A stretch of DNA of 64,000 nucleotides from Tanypteryx hageni. Lineage: Eukaryota; Arthropoda; Insecta; Odonata; Petaluridae. This document shows, one piece after another, positions 11,300 to 22,143 of the stretch (position 1 is the stretch's first letter; every line of letters starts with the position of its first letter). Location of the stretch: assembly GCA_028673005.1 (NCBI GenBank), contig CM054113.1:205087504-205151503 (forward strand), given 5' to 3'. The notes below the pieces were generated by a model that saw only the letters and a program-made list of their open reading frames with translations, ran no database searches and had not been told where the DNA came from. The translations under genes were made by a program, and so were the position numbers.

Positions 11300-11610
11300 A
11301 GTTTCGAAATAAGACTCGGGATCCACTCTAGGATATTATTTCTGTTTCCCGTAACATAACACGTAAAAAGCGATTTTCGAAGTGCAGGCTTTAATTTTTG
11401 AAAATTAAAATTAGAATATATCGACCATTAAAAGTTTCTAATTCTTATCGTCGAATTTTTCCATCAATTCTAAATAGCTCAAATTTATCGTTTAAATCAC
11501 ATATATCGGAAGAAACATTTTTCTTTTAACAGTTTGCTGCATCGGCAACCAATCATGTTGGTGTGAAATTCGAGCTTCTATTGTTATCTTAGTCCTATCA
11601 CACGTACGAA
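11300..11610 (+). repeat. Dispersed repeat, family U copy
   Basis: The same block order as 5,395-5,900: TTTCCCGTAACATAACACG, GAAGTGCAGGCTTTAATTTT, TTCTAATTCTTATCG, TCTAAATAGCTCAAA, CGTTTAAATCACATATATCG. It is decayed. The 121-codon open frame on the other strand (11,492-11,857) runs through it and has no domain. Confidence 0.5.
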
Positions 11611-12539
11611 AGTCTATATTATGATTTAAATTCATGTTGATGGCCCGTAGGGTCGGAAATCTACTATTTAGAATAATTTCAATATTTATAACGAAATAAT
11701 AACACCCGTCTTTTTGTGCATGTAGATAAAAAATTGGACTATAGGAAGACTGAGAGCGCCAGAGGGTGAAGAGGTGGCGAAACTCTACGCGATATCCTGG
11801 ATCTGTCCAACCTGTCCAAGCTGCAATTGCCCTTGACAACGGAAGATTTTTAAACAAAAAACGAAAATTTTCGTGTTCAAAACGAATATATGGTCCGATT
11901 CGGCGGTAGGAAAGTGAATTTTCAAGCTTAAGACGTTGTTTGGTTTAAGTACCATAATCGAACGACGATTCTAAGTAATTTTAAAATACGAATGAAAATT
12001 ATCCTGCACTGCTTCTCTTAAACGTAACTCCATATAAAACACATACAGAAATAAAAAACCGAGATTCTATTCTATAATAGATAGTAATAGATGGATAGAT
12101 AAGTTCAATGAAATAGGAAAATCAAGTAGCTAACACCACATGTCACAAAATTAGAGAATTGTAACATATATCATTATGGCGAATGTAGCCAAAAAACAGT
12201 CTAAGGAAGTGTTATTATCTTTAAATATATTAGAATTATTTAAACTCAAGAAAGATTCACTTCACTTATTCATTCAATCAGTTCTTTGTGTATATGAGCA
12301 ATTTTTTGTGATTCGTAGACTCTTAAGATTCCAAGGTTAACTATCACTTACTTTCTGATTGAGTCAACTTTTCCAAAATATTCCCTGAAACTTCAATTAT
12401 TCCTTTACTCATAAAATTCAGCACCTGAAGATCCAATTTAATGCAAATAAACTGATGTGGGCAACACATGACTTTTTCCATATTTATGTGGCAAATTACA
12501 TGTTGTTAGCTCTGGGATCGTTATCAATATATACTTCCG
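11611..12539. other. No recognisable feature
   Basis: A+T-rich DNA between the family U copy and the inverted family V copy. No coding, RNA or repeat structure stands out. Confidence 0.45.
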
Positions 12540-13095
12540 GTTGATAATTAAGAAAAGAAAAAGGAGCGTTACTAAGACGTAACAAAGCGTAAATTGTTAA
12601 CTATAGTCTTCGGTAGGTGGCGTGGTGGTGGCAGCAAAAAATATAAGATATCTCTTAAACAATGCATTATATGGAAAAATGTATTAAATAAAGATTGTAG
12701 AAAATAACATTTTCTACAACTTTTATTCCAGTACGTTTTTACATTTATCAAATATTAAAGCAAATAATTAAAAATAACGGATAAGTGACAAGTGTAAACA
12801 CCCACTTTCGATTGACCGATTTTTCTCAAAAACTAATCAGTTCTTCAGACTTTCATAAAAATTTTAAATATAAAATTTCGCGTTGACCTTATTAATAGTT
12901 TTTGAGTTAGAGCGCCCACAAAAATCTATCACATAATGACAGACTGACAGACAGACACACAGACATAATCGAGAAAATAGTCAAAACGTGTTCAAGGGAC
13001 TTTAAATCATGTATTTCCGTTGAAATCTCGAATTCGATTTTTTTCATGAAAACAATACTTTCTCTATACTTTGTATATGGGGAAAGTAAAAACAA
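12540..13095 (-). repeat. Dispersed repeat, family V, inverted full copy
   Basis: An uninterrupted, reverse-oriented version of 6,917-7,135 plus 10,167-10,470, covering both ends of the family. It includes a (GACA)n-like stretch near 12,945-12,965 and CATGAAAACAATACTTTCTC near the end. Because it lacks the LINE, it shows what the pre-insertion target looked like. Confidence 0.75.
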
Positions 13096-13639
13096 AACAA
13101 AATTCCTTAATTGAATTTCTTAAAACTATCTTCATGACTCGTTAAAAGTCTTAATAAAATGTACATAGAAAAACGTTTTTCATCGTCTTTTCCTTTGTGG
13201 TTTTGGTTGGAATAATATATTTCTATTATTATTATTACCTTATTAAAGATTTTACCGCCATCTTTAAATTTCACAGGCTAATTTTTCTGGTCATTATTTC
13301 CATTAATTCAACTGGTATGAAAACTACCAACCTAGCTAAAATAAAATTTTAATTGTTAAAAACCAAAACTAAAAAGTAATATCCGGGGACCTTTCATTTC
13401 TAACTTATGATAAGCACATTAAATAAGAGGCCATCAAACGTAGAGAGAAAAACTTGGGCAGAAATATGCACATGAATTGATATGAACTGAAAATAATCCC
13501 AATTCTCCAATGAGATGTGCCTCTGCTACGTATTTCGTCTTGGTATATCGCTTTCCTCGATGGAAATATCTATTTGGGATTGCTTTGATGAAGAAATCGT
13601 TCTGATTTCACAAATGCAACTTCACTATGTAACTAAAAG
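13096..13639. other. No recognisable feature
   Basis: A+T-rich DNA upstream, on the plus strand, of the 3' end of the nuclear-receptor-like gene. Nothing recognised. Confidence 0.45.
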
Positions 13640-13687
13640 AGGGTAATAACAAGGATTAAAACAAATAGAAATTGACTTGCGAACACC

Positions 13688-13693
13688 TTTATT
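13688..13693 (-). terminator. Polyadenylation signal of the 14.1-kb nuclear-receptor-like gene
   Basis: AATAAA on the minus strand, about 450 nt past the stop codon, inside a 3' region that aligns with the 3' region of the paralogue at 31 kb. The signal is conserved there (30,666-30,671). Confidence 0.5.
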
Positions 13694-14139
13694 CAATCGA
13701 TAATAAGTGATTATATTGAATTTGATTTATTGCTCATTGACTGAATTACACTTTGAATTATGTTAATCACACCTGTAATAACAGCCTTAGGAACTGTATT
13801 AATACTGTTGAGTATATTCTTAAACACAATATGAAATCTTTCAATCACTTATTAATCATGAAAGCCGAAAGTTGTAAATGTTATCCCTCAATATGAATCA
13901 AATGCAATATTCACTTTGTTTAAGCACAATGGAAATTTCAGCAAGGAAATGATCAAAAACATTCCTTTTTTAGGCACTTAGTAAATCCACTTGAGTTTTT
14001 TATTTAGTAACTCTTCATTTGAACTTTTACCAGATAATATAACCATTTCACTACACTATCCACGCACCACATTTTCCATCGCTCATTACTCTCGTTCAGA
14101 GAACTCGGGATCGAAGCGGAAAGGAACGTCGCCTCCCTG

Positions 14140-14628
14140 TTAGTCTTCATCTATCTGCATGTCTTCCATGGGCGAGGCCTGCGTTCCGGCGGAGGCCACC
14201 TGTTCTTCTTCCACGCCCGCGCCCGACGACTGCACCTCCATATGCTCTCCGCCATCATCCCTCCTATAAGATTTGCCCCCTTTCTGCACCGATGCGATCA
14301 TCCTAGACGCCAAGATCTCCATTTGGGTCAACTGGCGCTTCCAGGTTACTAGGCGCTGGTTCAGCGGCTCCCAGTGCGTCCTTTTCTGCCTGTTCTCGGC
14401 CATCTTCCACGTCTTCACGCACTTAATGAACCTACAGTACGTGCAACATCCTCTGCTGTATATGTCGATGTGACATTTTCGGTCCCCCGCGCATCGATAT
14501 ACCTTTTTTTTATCTAGAGTTTGCCAGATGAAGACCTGGCACGCTCCGCACGTATATACGCCGAATTTATGGAAGTAAGCTTCGTCTCCGCAGACGTCGC
14601 AAATCCCGCGGGTTACCGATCGAGACAT
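14140..14628 (-). CDS. Nuclear-receptor-type DNA-binding-domain-only protein, paralogue 1
   Basis: A 162-aa protein with nine cysteines in exact nuclear receptor DNA-binding-domain spacing: C10-X2-C13-X13-C27-X2-C30-X15-C46-X5-C52-X9-C62-X2-C65-X4-C70. Supporting residues include CDVCGDEA, FGVYTCGAC in the P-box region, and CTYCRFIKC. The P-box differs from classical receptors (CGACQVF in place of CEGCKGF), so DNA specificity may differ. After the fingers come a conserved WEPLN...W...Q segment and an acidic tail (EDMQIDED). No ligand-binding domain follows. An in-frame ATG allows a 218-aa form starting at 14,796, but the 31-kb paralogue has an in-frame stop just upstream of the matching MSR start, so I use 14,628. 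The gene is uninterrupted by introns and probably acts in the nucleus. Confidence 0.75.
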   Translation of the reverse strand: MSRSVTRGICDVCGDEAYFHKFGVYTCGACQVFIWQTLDKKKVYRCAGDRKCHIDIYSRGCCTYCRFIKCVKTWKMAENRQKRTHWEPLNQRLVTWKRQLTQMEILASRMIASVQKGGKSYRRDDGGEHMEVQSSGAGVEEEQVASAGTQASPMEDMQIDED

Positions 14629-15035
14629 GTCTGCAAGCGTTGCCCACCGACTCCGAATGACGTTTGTCGCTTTCGCACCCAAGACAAACTGCTCTGCTAT
14701 AGCCCCGGGTGTGGAGACCCTTGTTCTGAGGAAGCCTCCGGTGGTGGCGATGGAAGGGGTAGTGAGTCCGAGAAAGTGGAGGGGGGAGATTGGCATTGAG
14801 ACTGAGGGGTTGCGTGGGCGTCTAAGGGGAATAAGGAGTTGGGCCGGCGTTTTGCTGAATGCGCGGCGATGCCAATGCTAGGCGAAGGAGTTGAAAAATA
14901 ACGAAACAATGCGTTGTGGCCGCTCTCCTTCCTTAGTCATTTCTCACCTCCCCTTCTCCTTTACATCCTCCTCCTCTGTCCCCTCTACTTCTACCCCTTG
15001 TGTCTCGTTCGCCTCACCCTTTTTCGTCTTTCGTG

Positions 15036-15066
15036 CGACAAGACGGCTCTCAGGCGGCACCACCCA
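15036..15066 (-). promoter_or_regulatory. Conserved upstream block of nuclear-receptor-like gene 1
   Basis: A 31-nt stretch beginning CGACAAGACGGCTCT on the plus strand. It matches 29 of 31 positions in the block upstream of the 31-kb paralogue, while the DNA around it is much less conserved. It lies about 410 nt upstream of the coding start, so it may be core promoter or 5' UTR. Function is inferred from conservation only. Confidence 0.45.
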
Positions 15067-15237
15067 AATCAAAATGTTTGCACCGCGCGCCTTAATTTAG
15101 CGATGATGTTTGTAATCGATTAGCGGATTTCGTCCGATTTATTCTGTGTTGTATATTTGATTTGGAAATATCGCAATATTATCCAAGAGGAATGAACAAT
15201 ATGCGGCCCGCCGACAAATTTTGTGCGGCCCCATCGG

Positions 15238-15510
15238 CAGTGGCGTAGCTAGGTTCTCCTTCTCCCGGGGGAAAGTCACAGAGATGCGCCCCCTTAGCTC
15301 CCTGTACAATTTTCCAGACAAATGTATTGTGGGGAATGTGATGGATGATGAAGCGTACATACTATACTAGCATTTTAATTCGGCATGTATTATAATATTA
15401 TTAATTTTTTTGTAAACAGAAACGTTAATATTCGGTCCTTTCGTTTGCGCCCCTTCAGCCCTGAGACCGGGGTCAACTGCCCCCTCTGCTCTCCCCTCGC
15501 TACGCCACTG
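15238..15510. mobile_element. hAT-like MITE, 273 bp
   Basis: The ends are CAGTGGCGTAGCTAGG and, at the right, CGCTACGCCACTG. The flanks CCCATCGG (15,230-15,237) and CGCATTGG (15,511-15,518) agree at 6 of 8 positions, consistent with an aged 8-bp duplication. The interior is G/C-rich at both ends (GCGCCCCCTTAG, TTTGCGCCCCTTCAG) with no transposase. Confidence 0.7.
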
Positions 15511-15518
15511 CGCATTGG

Positions 15519-16190
15519 CGCATGGAATAACACCGCTGATTCTTTTCCTTTTCCGCCAAAATTAAAAATAAAATTTGTAATGTCAATCTATGGCGTGTAT
15601 GGTAAGATATGGGTTCACTATATTCTTCTATTCTTAACCGTTTGTTACCGTTGTAGTCGCGATTTCGAAATCGCTTAGGCATTCGAATTTCACCATCGCT
15701 CCATATCCTTGTAAAGCTAACAGACATCCGTCTTTTATTAAACAAACCATTGTTGTCTTATTTTTTAAACAATCTAGTAACATATAGTATCTGTTTTTTG
15801 TCACTGCTATGATGTAGCTCGCTGAAGTAAGTTTGTTTACAGTTTCGTTCAAGTGCATGAGATGGGGAAAAATTCAATTAAGCTGGTCTCTCCCTTCGCG
15901 GGAGATAACCGGCTCCCCTGAACGTGCATCCATCCTTAACCCGCGTTCGTGCTTTGCAGGACTACTCTGAATCTGAACGCAGTCTCAGATGGAGGAGAAA
16001 AGGTCTTTAAGTGCGAGCGTATTTACAAAAGTGGTTGGTTCTGTGCGTGAATTTGGGCGTGAGTTGTTCGCAGTTATACCCGGAGATGATGTAACGCAAT
16101 TTCAATCGTGTGGATGTGTTTTGGAGTTTTATTGCCGTTGTACTACTTATAATATTTTTTTTAGATTTTGTAATCATGTTAATGTTAGAT
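15519..16190. other. No recognisable feature
   Basis: DNA between the MITE and the Penelope-like element. Several overlapping short open frames on both strands carry no domain. Nothing recognised. Confidence 0.4.
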
Positions 16191-16717
16191 GAGAAATCTA
16201 ACTCCTCGACCGCAAAGATCAAACTCGGCTCCTTTTTTATCCTTTTTCCAGTTAAACAGATTTCACAAACTCTCAACACAAAGTCATACTATTGCAGCCG
16301 ATATTAAATTCCTCAAAGACTGTCAACTGCAGAAAGTTTTCCCTAAATTCACTAACATTTTCCAAACCCCACAGCATGTAAAGCCATACATTCAGCTAAA
16401 CAAAAATGGATATATCTTGAAATAAAAAAACATTATGCGGAAAACTGGCCTTTCTAGAATTAGAAGCATATTGACTTGCATCTTAAACTAACCAAAAACC
16501 TATCAGGCTTCGACCTGTCTCCTTGGGACCCCTACATAAAATACATACAGTCTTGCAACAAAAAGCCCACAATAAAACGGTAAAACTTCGTAGAAAACTT
16601 TGAGCCCTAATCAACGCAAAACCACGAAACAGACTAAATAAACCATACACCAAACCACCCAACAATAATATAACCAACCTTTCTGATAAAACATTCACAC
16701 AAGAAGAAATCACACTT

Positions 16718-17720
16718 TTGGAAAAAGGTCTCAAATACACCCTCCCCTACAAGAAACCTCCAACAGAAATCCTCGTTGCAGACATAGAATCCACAGTAAA
16801 ATCATTACCCGAAACACGAAAAATTTTATTAGAAACTCATATTTACTACAAATTAAACAGACCCTTTCCAAAACATCAAATACAAAACACATTTGCCACC
16901 AAGAATACAATACCATTAAAACACTGCTTTTATTTGAAGGCAGACACGGGAAACTTGGTGGTCATAATGAAAAAACAACAATACTATGAAAAGGTCTATA
17001 CTATGTTAGAAAAAGGACCCTACACAAAAATCTCCAAAAACCCCTTAAACAAGATGATCACGGACACAAAAAACACCTTAAAAACTTGCACTTCATTACT
17101 CAGGAAAAAAATTCAAACCCAACTTCACATCTCAAACGCCATAATCCCTAGAAAGTACTGCCTCCCAAAAATATATAAAAAAGATATCCCCCTCAGACCG
17201 ATTGTCTCTGCCATCAACTCTCCAACATACAAAATTTCCCAATGGCTAAACGAGCATTTCAAACAATGGCCTCTTACTCAAGAATCTCTTATTAAAAATA
17301 ACACCCACTTCATCAACGAAGTCAAAAAACTAACTCTCAAAGACACTGAAATTCTGGTTTCGTTCGACGTTGTGTCCCTTTTTCCCAGCGTACCAATAGA
17401 AGAAACACTAAATTTCCTCGAATCTTGGCTCAAAGAACAAAACCTACCACAAAAAATAGTCGATGAATACGTCCTATTAACATGTCTTTGCATGAAACAA
17501 AAATCTTCGCGGTTTTTGACATATCAAAATACAATATCACTAACTTCCTTCAAGAACTAAACGACCAATACGACTCGATTAAATTCACACTTGAAAAAGA
17601 AAACACACTGCCCTTCTTAGACTTATTGTTAACAAGACACAACAAGTTAAAATTCACTATTTACCGAAAACCAACACAAATATATTTCCTCCGATTCCAA
17701 CCATCACATTTCACATAAAT
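16718..17720 (+). pseudogene. Penelope-like reverse transcriptase lacking the catalytic core
   Basis: A 280-codon frame (16,718-17,560) shows LKADTGNLVVIMKKQQYYEK, CLPKIYKKDIPLRPIVSAIN, YKISQWLNEHF and the motif A region VSFDVVSLFPSVPIEETL. It then reads VLLTCLCMKQ and loses homology. The next frame (17,482-17,718) resumes at ISKYNITNFLQELNDQY, KFTLEKENTLPFLDLLLTR. The segment normally holding AMGSPLSP and the YVDD catalytic motif is absent, so an internal deletion removed the active site. Confidence 0.8.
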
Positions 17721-17929
17721 TGGCCCCTTTTCATTCCACGATAAATAGACTCCTTCACGTACCTTTCTCCCCCATTAGATTACCGTAAAGAACTCACGCA
17801 CATTAAGGACTGTGCAACAGTCAACGGATACGACATCGAAACGATTGAAAACATTCTACGTAAATCTAAACATAGACTCCACATAAAAACACACACAACA
17901 CTAACTGACACTTCCCCCAAAGACTCAAA

Positions 17930-18215
17930 ATACAGAAAAAATTCCCTTCGCTCCCGGGCTCACCAACAAAATACACAATATCTTCTCAAAATTCAATTTT
18001 AAGACAGTGTTAGTTAATGACAATAAACTCGTAAATTTATTACACAATCCAAAAGAAACAATACCTTCCTTACACAAATCCGGCATATACAAAATATCAT
18101 GTGGAGGATGCGATAAAATATATATCGGACAAAAAAAAACAAAAGATAGAAACACGCTTCAAAGAACATATAGCACATTTTAAACATAACACATTAAAAA
18201 ACTCTAGCGTAGTGA
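17930..18215 (+). pseudogene. GIY-YIG endonuclease domain of the Penelope-like element, frameshifted
   Basis: One frame reads IPFAPGLTNKIHNIFSKF and then KSGIYKISCGGCDKIYIGQ (about 18,075-18,131), the GIY-YIG core. An A-run near 18,130-18,140 shifts the frame, after which ETRFKEHIAHFKHNTLKNSS continues the domain. Single-nucleotide slippage would explain the break. Confidence 0.8.
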
Positions 18216-18227
18216 GTGCACTCAGGA

Positions 18228-18268
18228 TCCCTGAAGATGGCGACAGAGCTAGTCGCCGAAACGTCGGA
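18228..18268 (+). ncRNA. Hammerhead ribozyme candidate at Penelope 3' end
   Basis: The hammerhead core is complete: CTGAAGA (18,231-18,237, matching CUGANGA), a stem II hairpin GGCGAC/GTCGCC with a 7-nt loop AGAGCTA (18,239-18,257), GAAA (18,258-18,261), then CGTC. Helix III is minimal: AC pairs with GT with no loop. Cleavage would fall after C18,265. Stem I includes TCC (18,228-18,230) with GGA (18,266-18,268). Minimal-helix-III type I hammerheads are established in Penelope-like elements. The segment also overlaps a coding-like read (IPEDGDRASRRNVG). Activity is untested. Confidence 0.7.
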
Positions 18269-18404
18269 AGAAATCTCCGAGACAACCCGGTTGGAAACCC
18301 GAGAAAAATTCACCATGATGATTCGCCGGGAAAGCTTCATATCTTTCTTCATCAGATGCCGTGGTCACACGTGTACTGCACCGACGCTGTACGTTTGGCA
18401 TAAT

Positions 18405-21250
18405 TTTGCTTTTGTCTGTTCAAATATTAAAGTATCTGTTTTCTGTTTATATATTCTAATATAGTAAGGTTTGGCGTTTTTTGTTAAATTTTGAATTTTT
18501 AATGTCTTATTTGCAAAGATATTGATTTATTATTTCGGTGCATTTTTTTGCTGCTGCAAGAAATTTTGAATTTTTAGCCTTCCACATCTCTCAAGTTTAC
18601 GATGAGACGAACTTCATTTCGACTCAAAAAGACCACCTATAAGTGATTTGGAAATCTGGGGGAGATTTCTAAGGATTTTACATCACTTTTGTTTACCTCA
18701 CAGAATCTCTTGACTATGCGCTCTCCATCCACAAACTTTTTTTTTCTTATGCGCCAACACTTGAGAGCTATATAGAAAGGGAGGAAGAAGGGTCTTTGGG
18801 CCTTGACTAGTGCTTGGTTCAGCATCTCTTGAGGGCAATATAATGAGATTGAGAGAGAAGAGAGACACACTTATCTGACATCACTGCACAAACAAGCCGT
18901 CTTGACCGAAAGCGTAATCAGAGCGGATGGGAAGCTCTTGGATCGTACAACAAATATTCTCTTGCAGCTCTTAAGAAGTTTGTCTGAGGGAAGCATTTAC
19001 GCTGTACGGAGGCAGCTATTGTTCGGTATTTTCTTTGATTACATTTGTTTAATTTCAAAGAGGTTAAAATAGTCGAAGATATCACGGCGTCAACCAGTAC
19101 AAAAATGCAAGCAATACCTGGTGATAAAAACGAGACGGAACGAAAATGTCAGTTCAGACAGTGATAGCGGGAATTATGTTGAAAATCGTGCTCAAATTGC
19201 TAAGGTAAAAATCTCTATTTTTGGCAATTGTTTGTTGAGTGGGCAAATACGAAACTTCCCGTCTCTCCTATCCCTGCGCGCTTCTAGCACCTGGCGAGAA
19301 ACTTGCCGATGTCCGTAAATATGGGACACTGCACACTGACAGATCCAAGGGGAGGGGGCGGCGGATACAAAGTTTCTGGCAGGGGTAGGGATTTCTAGAA
19401 GAAAACCTTGCAGACAGTGACAGATTCAAGAGGGAAGAGGAGATGGCCGCTCCTCCTCCTCCATTTGGGAAGTTTATGGACGTGCTCCTGACCGTATATA
19501 ATAGGAAAGAATAAGGGTACAATAAGCCTGCTGAAAAAGGACTCTCATGAACATGAAATTAAAAAAATATTACTGTATTATATACCGAGAGAAAATGTGA
19601 ATAAATTATGTTTACCATGTCATGTTAGTGGTTGTTTCAACGGTGAACTACGGTAGGAGCATAAGCTTGACCCTATGTAAGTTCCAGGAATATGTGAGTG
19701 AGATTGATACTGATTATGGCGATGTTCTTTATCATACAGAAAGACATTGGTTAACTCGTGGCAGCAGGGGCGGATATAGGACAAGGGGATCTAGACGGCC
19801 GCCTAGAGCCTAGTGCCTCTGGGGGCCTCGCATCTTGAGCCCCTAAAGAAATAGTGTTAACCGAGTCAGCAGCTTATTGTGAGCGAGGAAAGAAATGTAT
19901 CGATTGCCTGTGAAAATTCCTACCCCAATATATATCATAATGATGACGGTGATCAACTTTAACGATATTATATAAAGACCACTCTCAAATTACAAGTATA
20001 ATTGAGAAAATAATTACTTCTAAGACGGCTTTGAAATATGATGGACAACAACCTCAAAAACCTAACCACCAAATTTTAAATGCATATGCAAATAAATAAT
20101 TAAGAATTTTATATCCCGTTTTCTCCATAAAATTTAACCACGTTTTCAAGATTCTCGAGTCGTGAGCCACGCAACCTATCGACCTCGCAAGCAACTATCG
20201 CCCAAGGGCCCTGCACCCTCTAAATTCTCACATGCGTGGCAGTGTATTAAAATGTTTTGTGACAAGTAGGTCTGACATCAAGGAATACTTAGATAGGGAA
20301 GGTAAAAGATATCGGAGCTGAAGAATATAATGTGGTTGTATGTATCATCATTTGTTGTTGATATAACATCCCATCTAAATTTCCTCAACAAAAATCGGCA
20401 TGGCAAGGACAACCTCATCACAGATGTTTTCTATCATAAAAGGTTCTGGACGCAAAATAAAACACTTTAATTCACAGATGAGAAAAGGGAATTTGTCACC
20501 TTTCCGATGGATAACTCATTGTTTTCCTAAAGTGAAGGTGAAAGAATGTGAAAGAATACCCGCTGCCCTACCTATAAATACTACAGATAGAATTCAAAAG
20601 ATGATTTTAAACTTTCGACGAGATGAAGCCATTTTTAAGCTGGTTAACCTTTTCCGTTAAAAGTGAAACGTACGACCTAAGTACTCAATTTCAACTAATA
20701 TATTTCCGGTGCTCTGCAACATTAATGTGCCCAACACATGACTTCCTCCATAAAGTCTACTGGTAGTTACAAGTTGCTCTCGGCAACAGCGTCCTCAAGA
20801 ACTATCGGCAATTAAAACCGTAAATAACTTTTAAATTCTTTGAATAATTTTCGCAATAAAAAATACTTTTAATCGCTTTTCAAATTTAAAAAAAACAATA
20901 AGTAAACAAAATGTTATATCTTGCTTTGGATAACAAAATATGGATACACATCCCACTACTAATGTTTAGGGAACTTTTCAGAATTGTTGGGGCCTCGGCG
21001 GATTTTGAAATCCTATCGATTAAAACTCTTTTGTTGAAAACGGTAGATATTTGATCATTTAAGAATCAATTTACCTAAAAGGCAGTTCCTGTGACTTTGT
21101 ATGTGACGCTTATGTCTAATCCTTATTATGTCATAATCATCAGTAACCCTTATGTCATAACGTCATAAAGAGTTTCGTTGTAAATAATATTTTTTGAAAT
21201 GTTTGAGGAAGAATCGAGTACATAATTTCAAATAAACTAGAGTAACTACC
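18405..21250. other. Long stretch without a recognised gene
   Basis: A+T-rich. CAGGGGCGGATATAGGACAA near 19,767 looks like a hAT-type terminus, but I could not find its partner. A plus-strand frame of 86 codons (20,400-20,660) and a minus-strand frame of 77 codons (18,637-18,870) have no recognisable domain. GAGGAGATGGCCGCTCCTCC near 19,438 is G/C-rich low complexity. Confidence 0.4.
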
Positions 21251-21309
21251 AGTCATATATGACGGGTATGTTTACATGAATAAAGTATTAAAATTAAGGC
21301 ACTTCCAAT

Positions 21310-21625
21310 TTTCCCTTCTGTTCTCCCTCCCAGTGTCCTCCCGCTCTTCCTCCCACACTCCTCGCTCTCTCCCAACCATTCTCTCTCACTCCTATTCTCC
21401 TCCCTCTCTTCCTCATATACTTCTCTCTTTCTCTTCCTCCCTCCCTCCCATTTTCCCTCTTTTTCTCTCTCTCTCCAATTTTCAACCCCTCTCTCCCTCC
21501 CATTCTTCTCCCTCCCATCTTCCCCCTCTCTCTCTCTCTTCCTCCCTCTCATTCTCCTCCCTTTCTCCCTCGTTTTCTCCTTCACACTTTTACTTAAAAG
21601 TGTACCTAGCTCTCTCTCTCTCCTA
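21310..21625. repeat. CT-rich low-complexity tract
   Basis: About 300 bp of CTCTC, TCCCTCC and TTCTCC runs. Open frames on both strands across it (for example 21,253-21,585 minus and 21,276-21,626 plus) are compositional artefacts. An AT dinucleotide run follows at about 21,645-21,658. Confidence 0.9.
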
Positions 21626-22143
21626 ATAATATTATATAAAAATCTTATATATATATATGTATTGAATATTTATTTTTTGAACATTACGCGAGACTTTTAT
21701 GCTCCAAAAATCTTTTAACTTTCTGGAAAATATTATTATATGAATTTTATATTTTATACTTTTTATTGCGTATAACACGTTGTTTCGTAAAAATAAATTT
21801 ATAAATTTATTTTTCTGTTTTAGTCAAAGAATTTCGCAGAAAATGTAGTACAGGTTTCCCTCTCTTTATGCAGGTTCGCTTTTTGCGAATTTGCTATTAT
21901 GCGACAAACTTATTGCTACCCGAATTTCTTTTTATGCATATTAGATTCATTCTTATGCGGTTACACCGTCAGTGCAATGAAAATGCAAGAAAGTGCTTCA
22001 CTACGAAACAAGGAGACCATTCAGTCTCTCATTGTCTCTTATGCTGTGCGTATTAGTACTACAGTAAAAGAGATGAGAGTGGAGTGGAGATGAGAGTGAG
22101 ATTTCGTCTGACACTGTTTGAGCACACTTGAGAAGGTTTGTCT
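21626..22143. other. A+T-rich DNA with a possible Tigger-like terminus
   Basis: ACAGGTTTCCCTCTCTTTATGC followed by TTCGCTTTTTGCGAATTTGC near 21,850-21,890 resembles the ends of pogo/Tigger-type MITEs. I could not locate the opposite end, so this is only a hint. Nothing else is recognised. Confidence 0.3.

Larger units (their letters stand above)
16190..18400 (+). mobile_element. Penelope-like element, decayed
   Basis: Order on the plus strand: N-terminal region (DIKFLKDCQLQKVFPKF, about 16,300), reverse transcriptase (16,718-17,720), GIY-YIG endonuclease (about 17,930-18,215) and a hammerhead-like motif (18,228-18,268). This is the standard architecture of endonuclease-bearing Penelope-like elements. 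Stops, frameshifts and loss of part of the RT make it inactive. The 5' boundary is approximate. Confidence 0.85.

Noticed and set aside
14629..14796. Longer N-terminus for the 14-kb nuclear-receptor-like protein
   Set aside because: The homologous region of the 31-kb paralogue has an in-frame TAG just before the shared MSR start.
19763..19800. hAT terminus CAGGGGCGGATATAGG
   Set aside because: No partner inverted end or 8-bp duplication could be found nearby.
20400..20660. 86-codon plus-strand frame as a gene
   Set aside because: Only moderate length and no recognised domain or conserved neighbour; a transposon remnant is possible but unsupported.
21253..21626. Arg/Glu-rich and Ser/Pro-rich frames
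   Set aside because: They are products of a CT-rich low-complexity tract.
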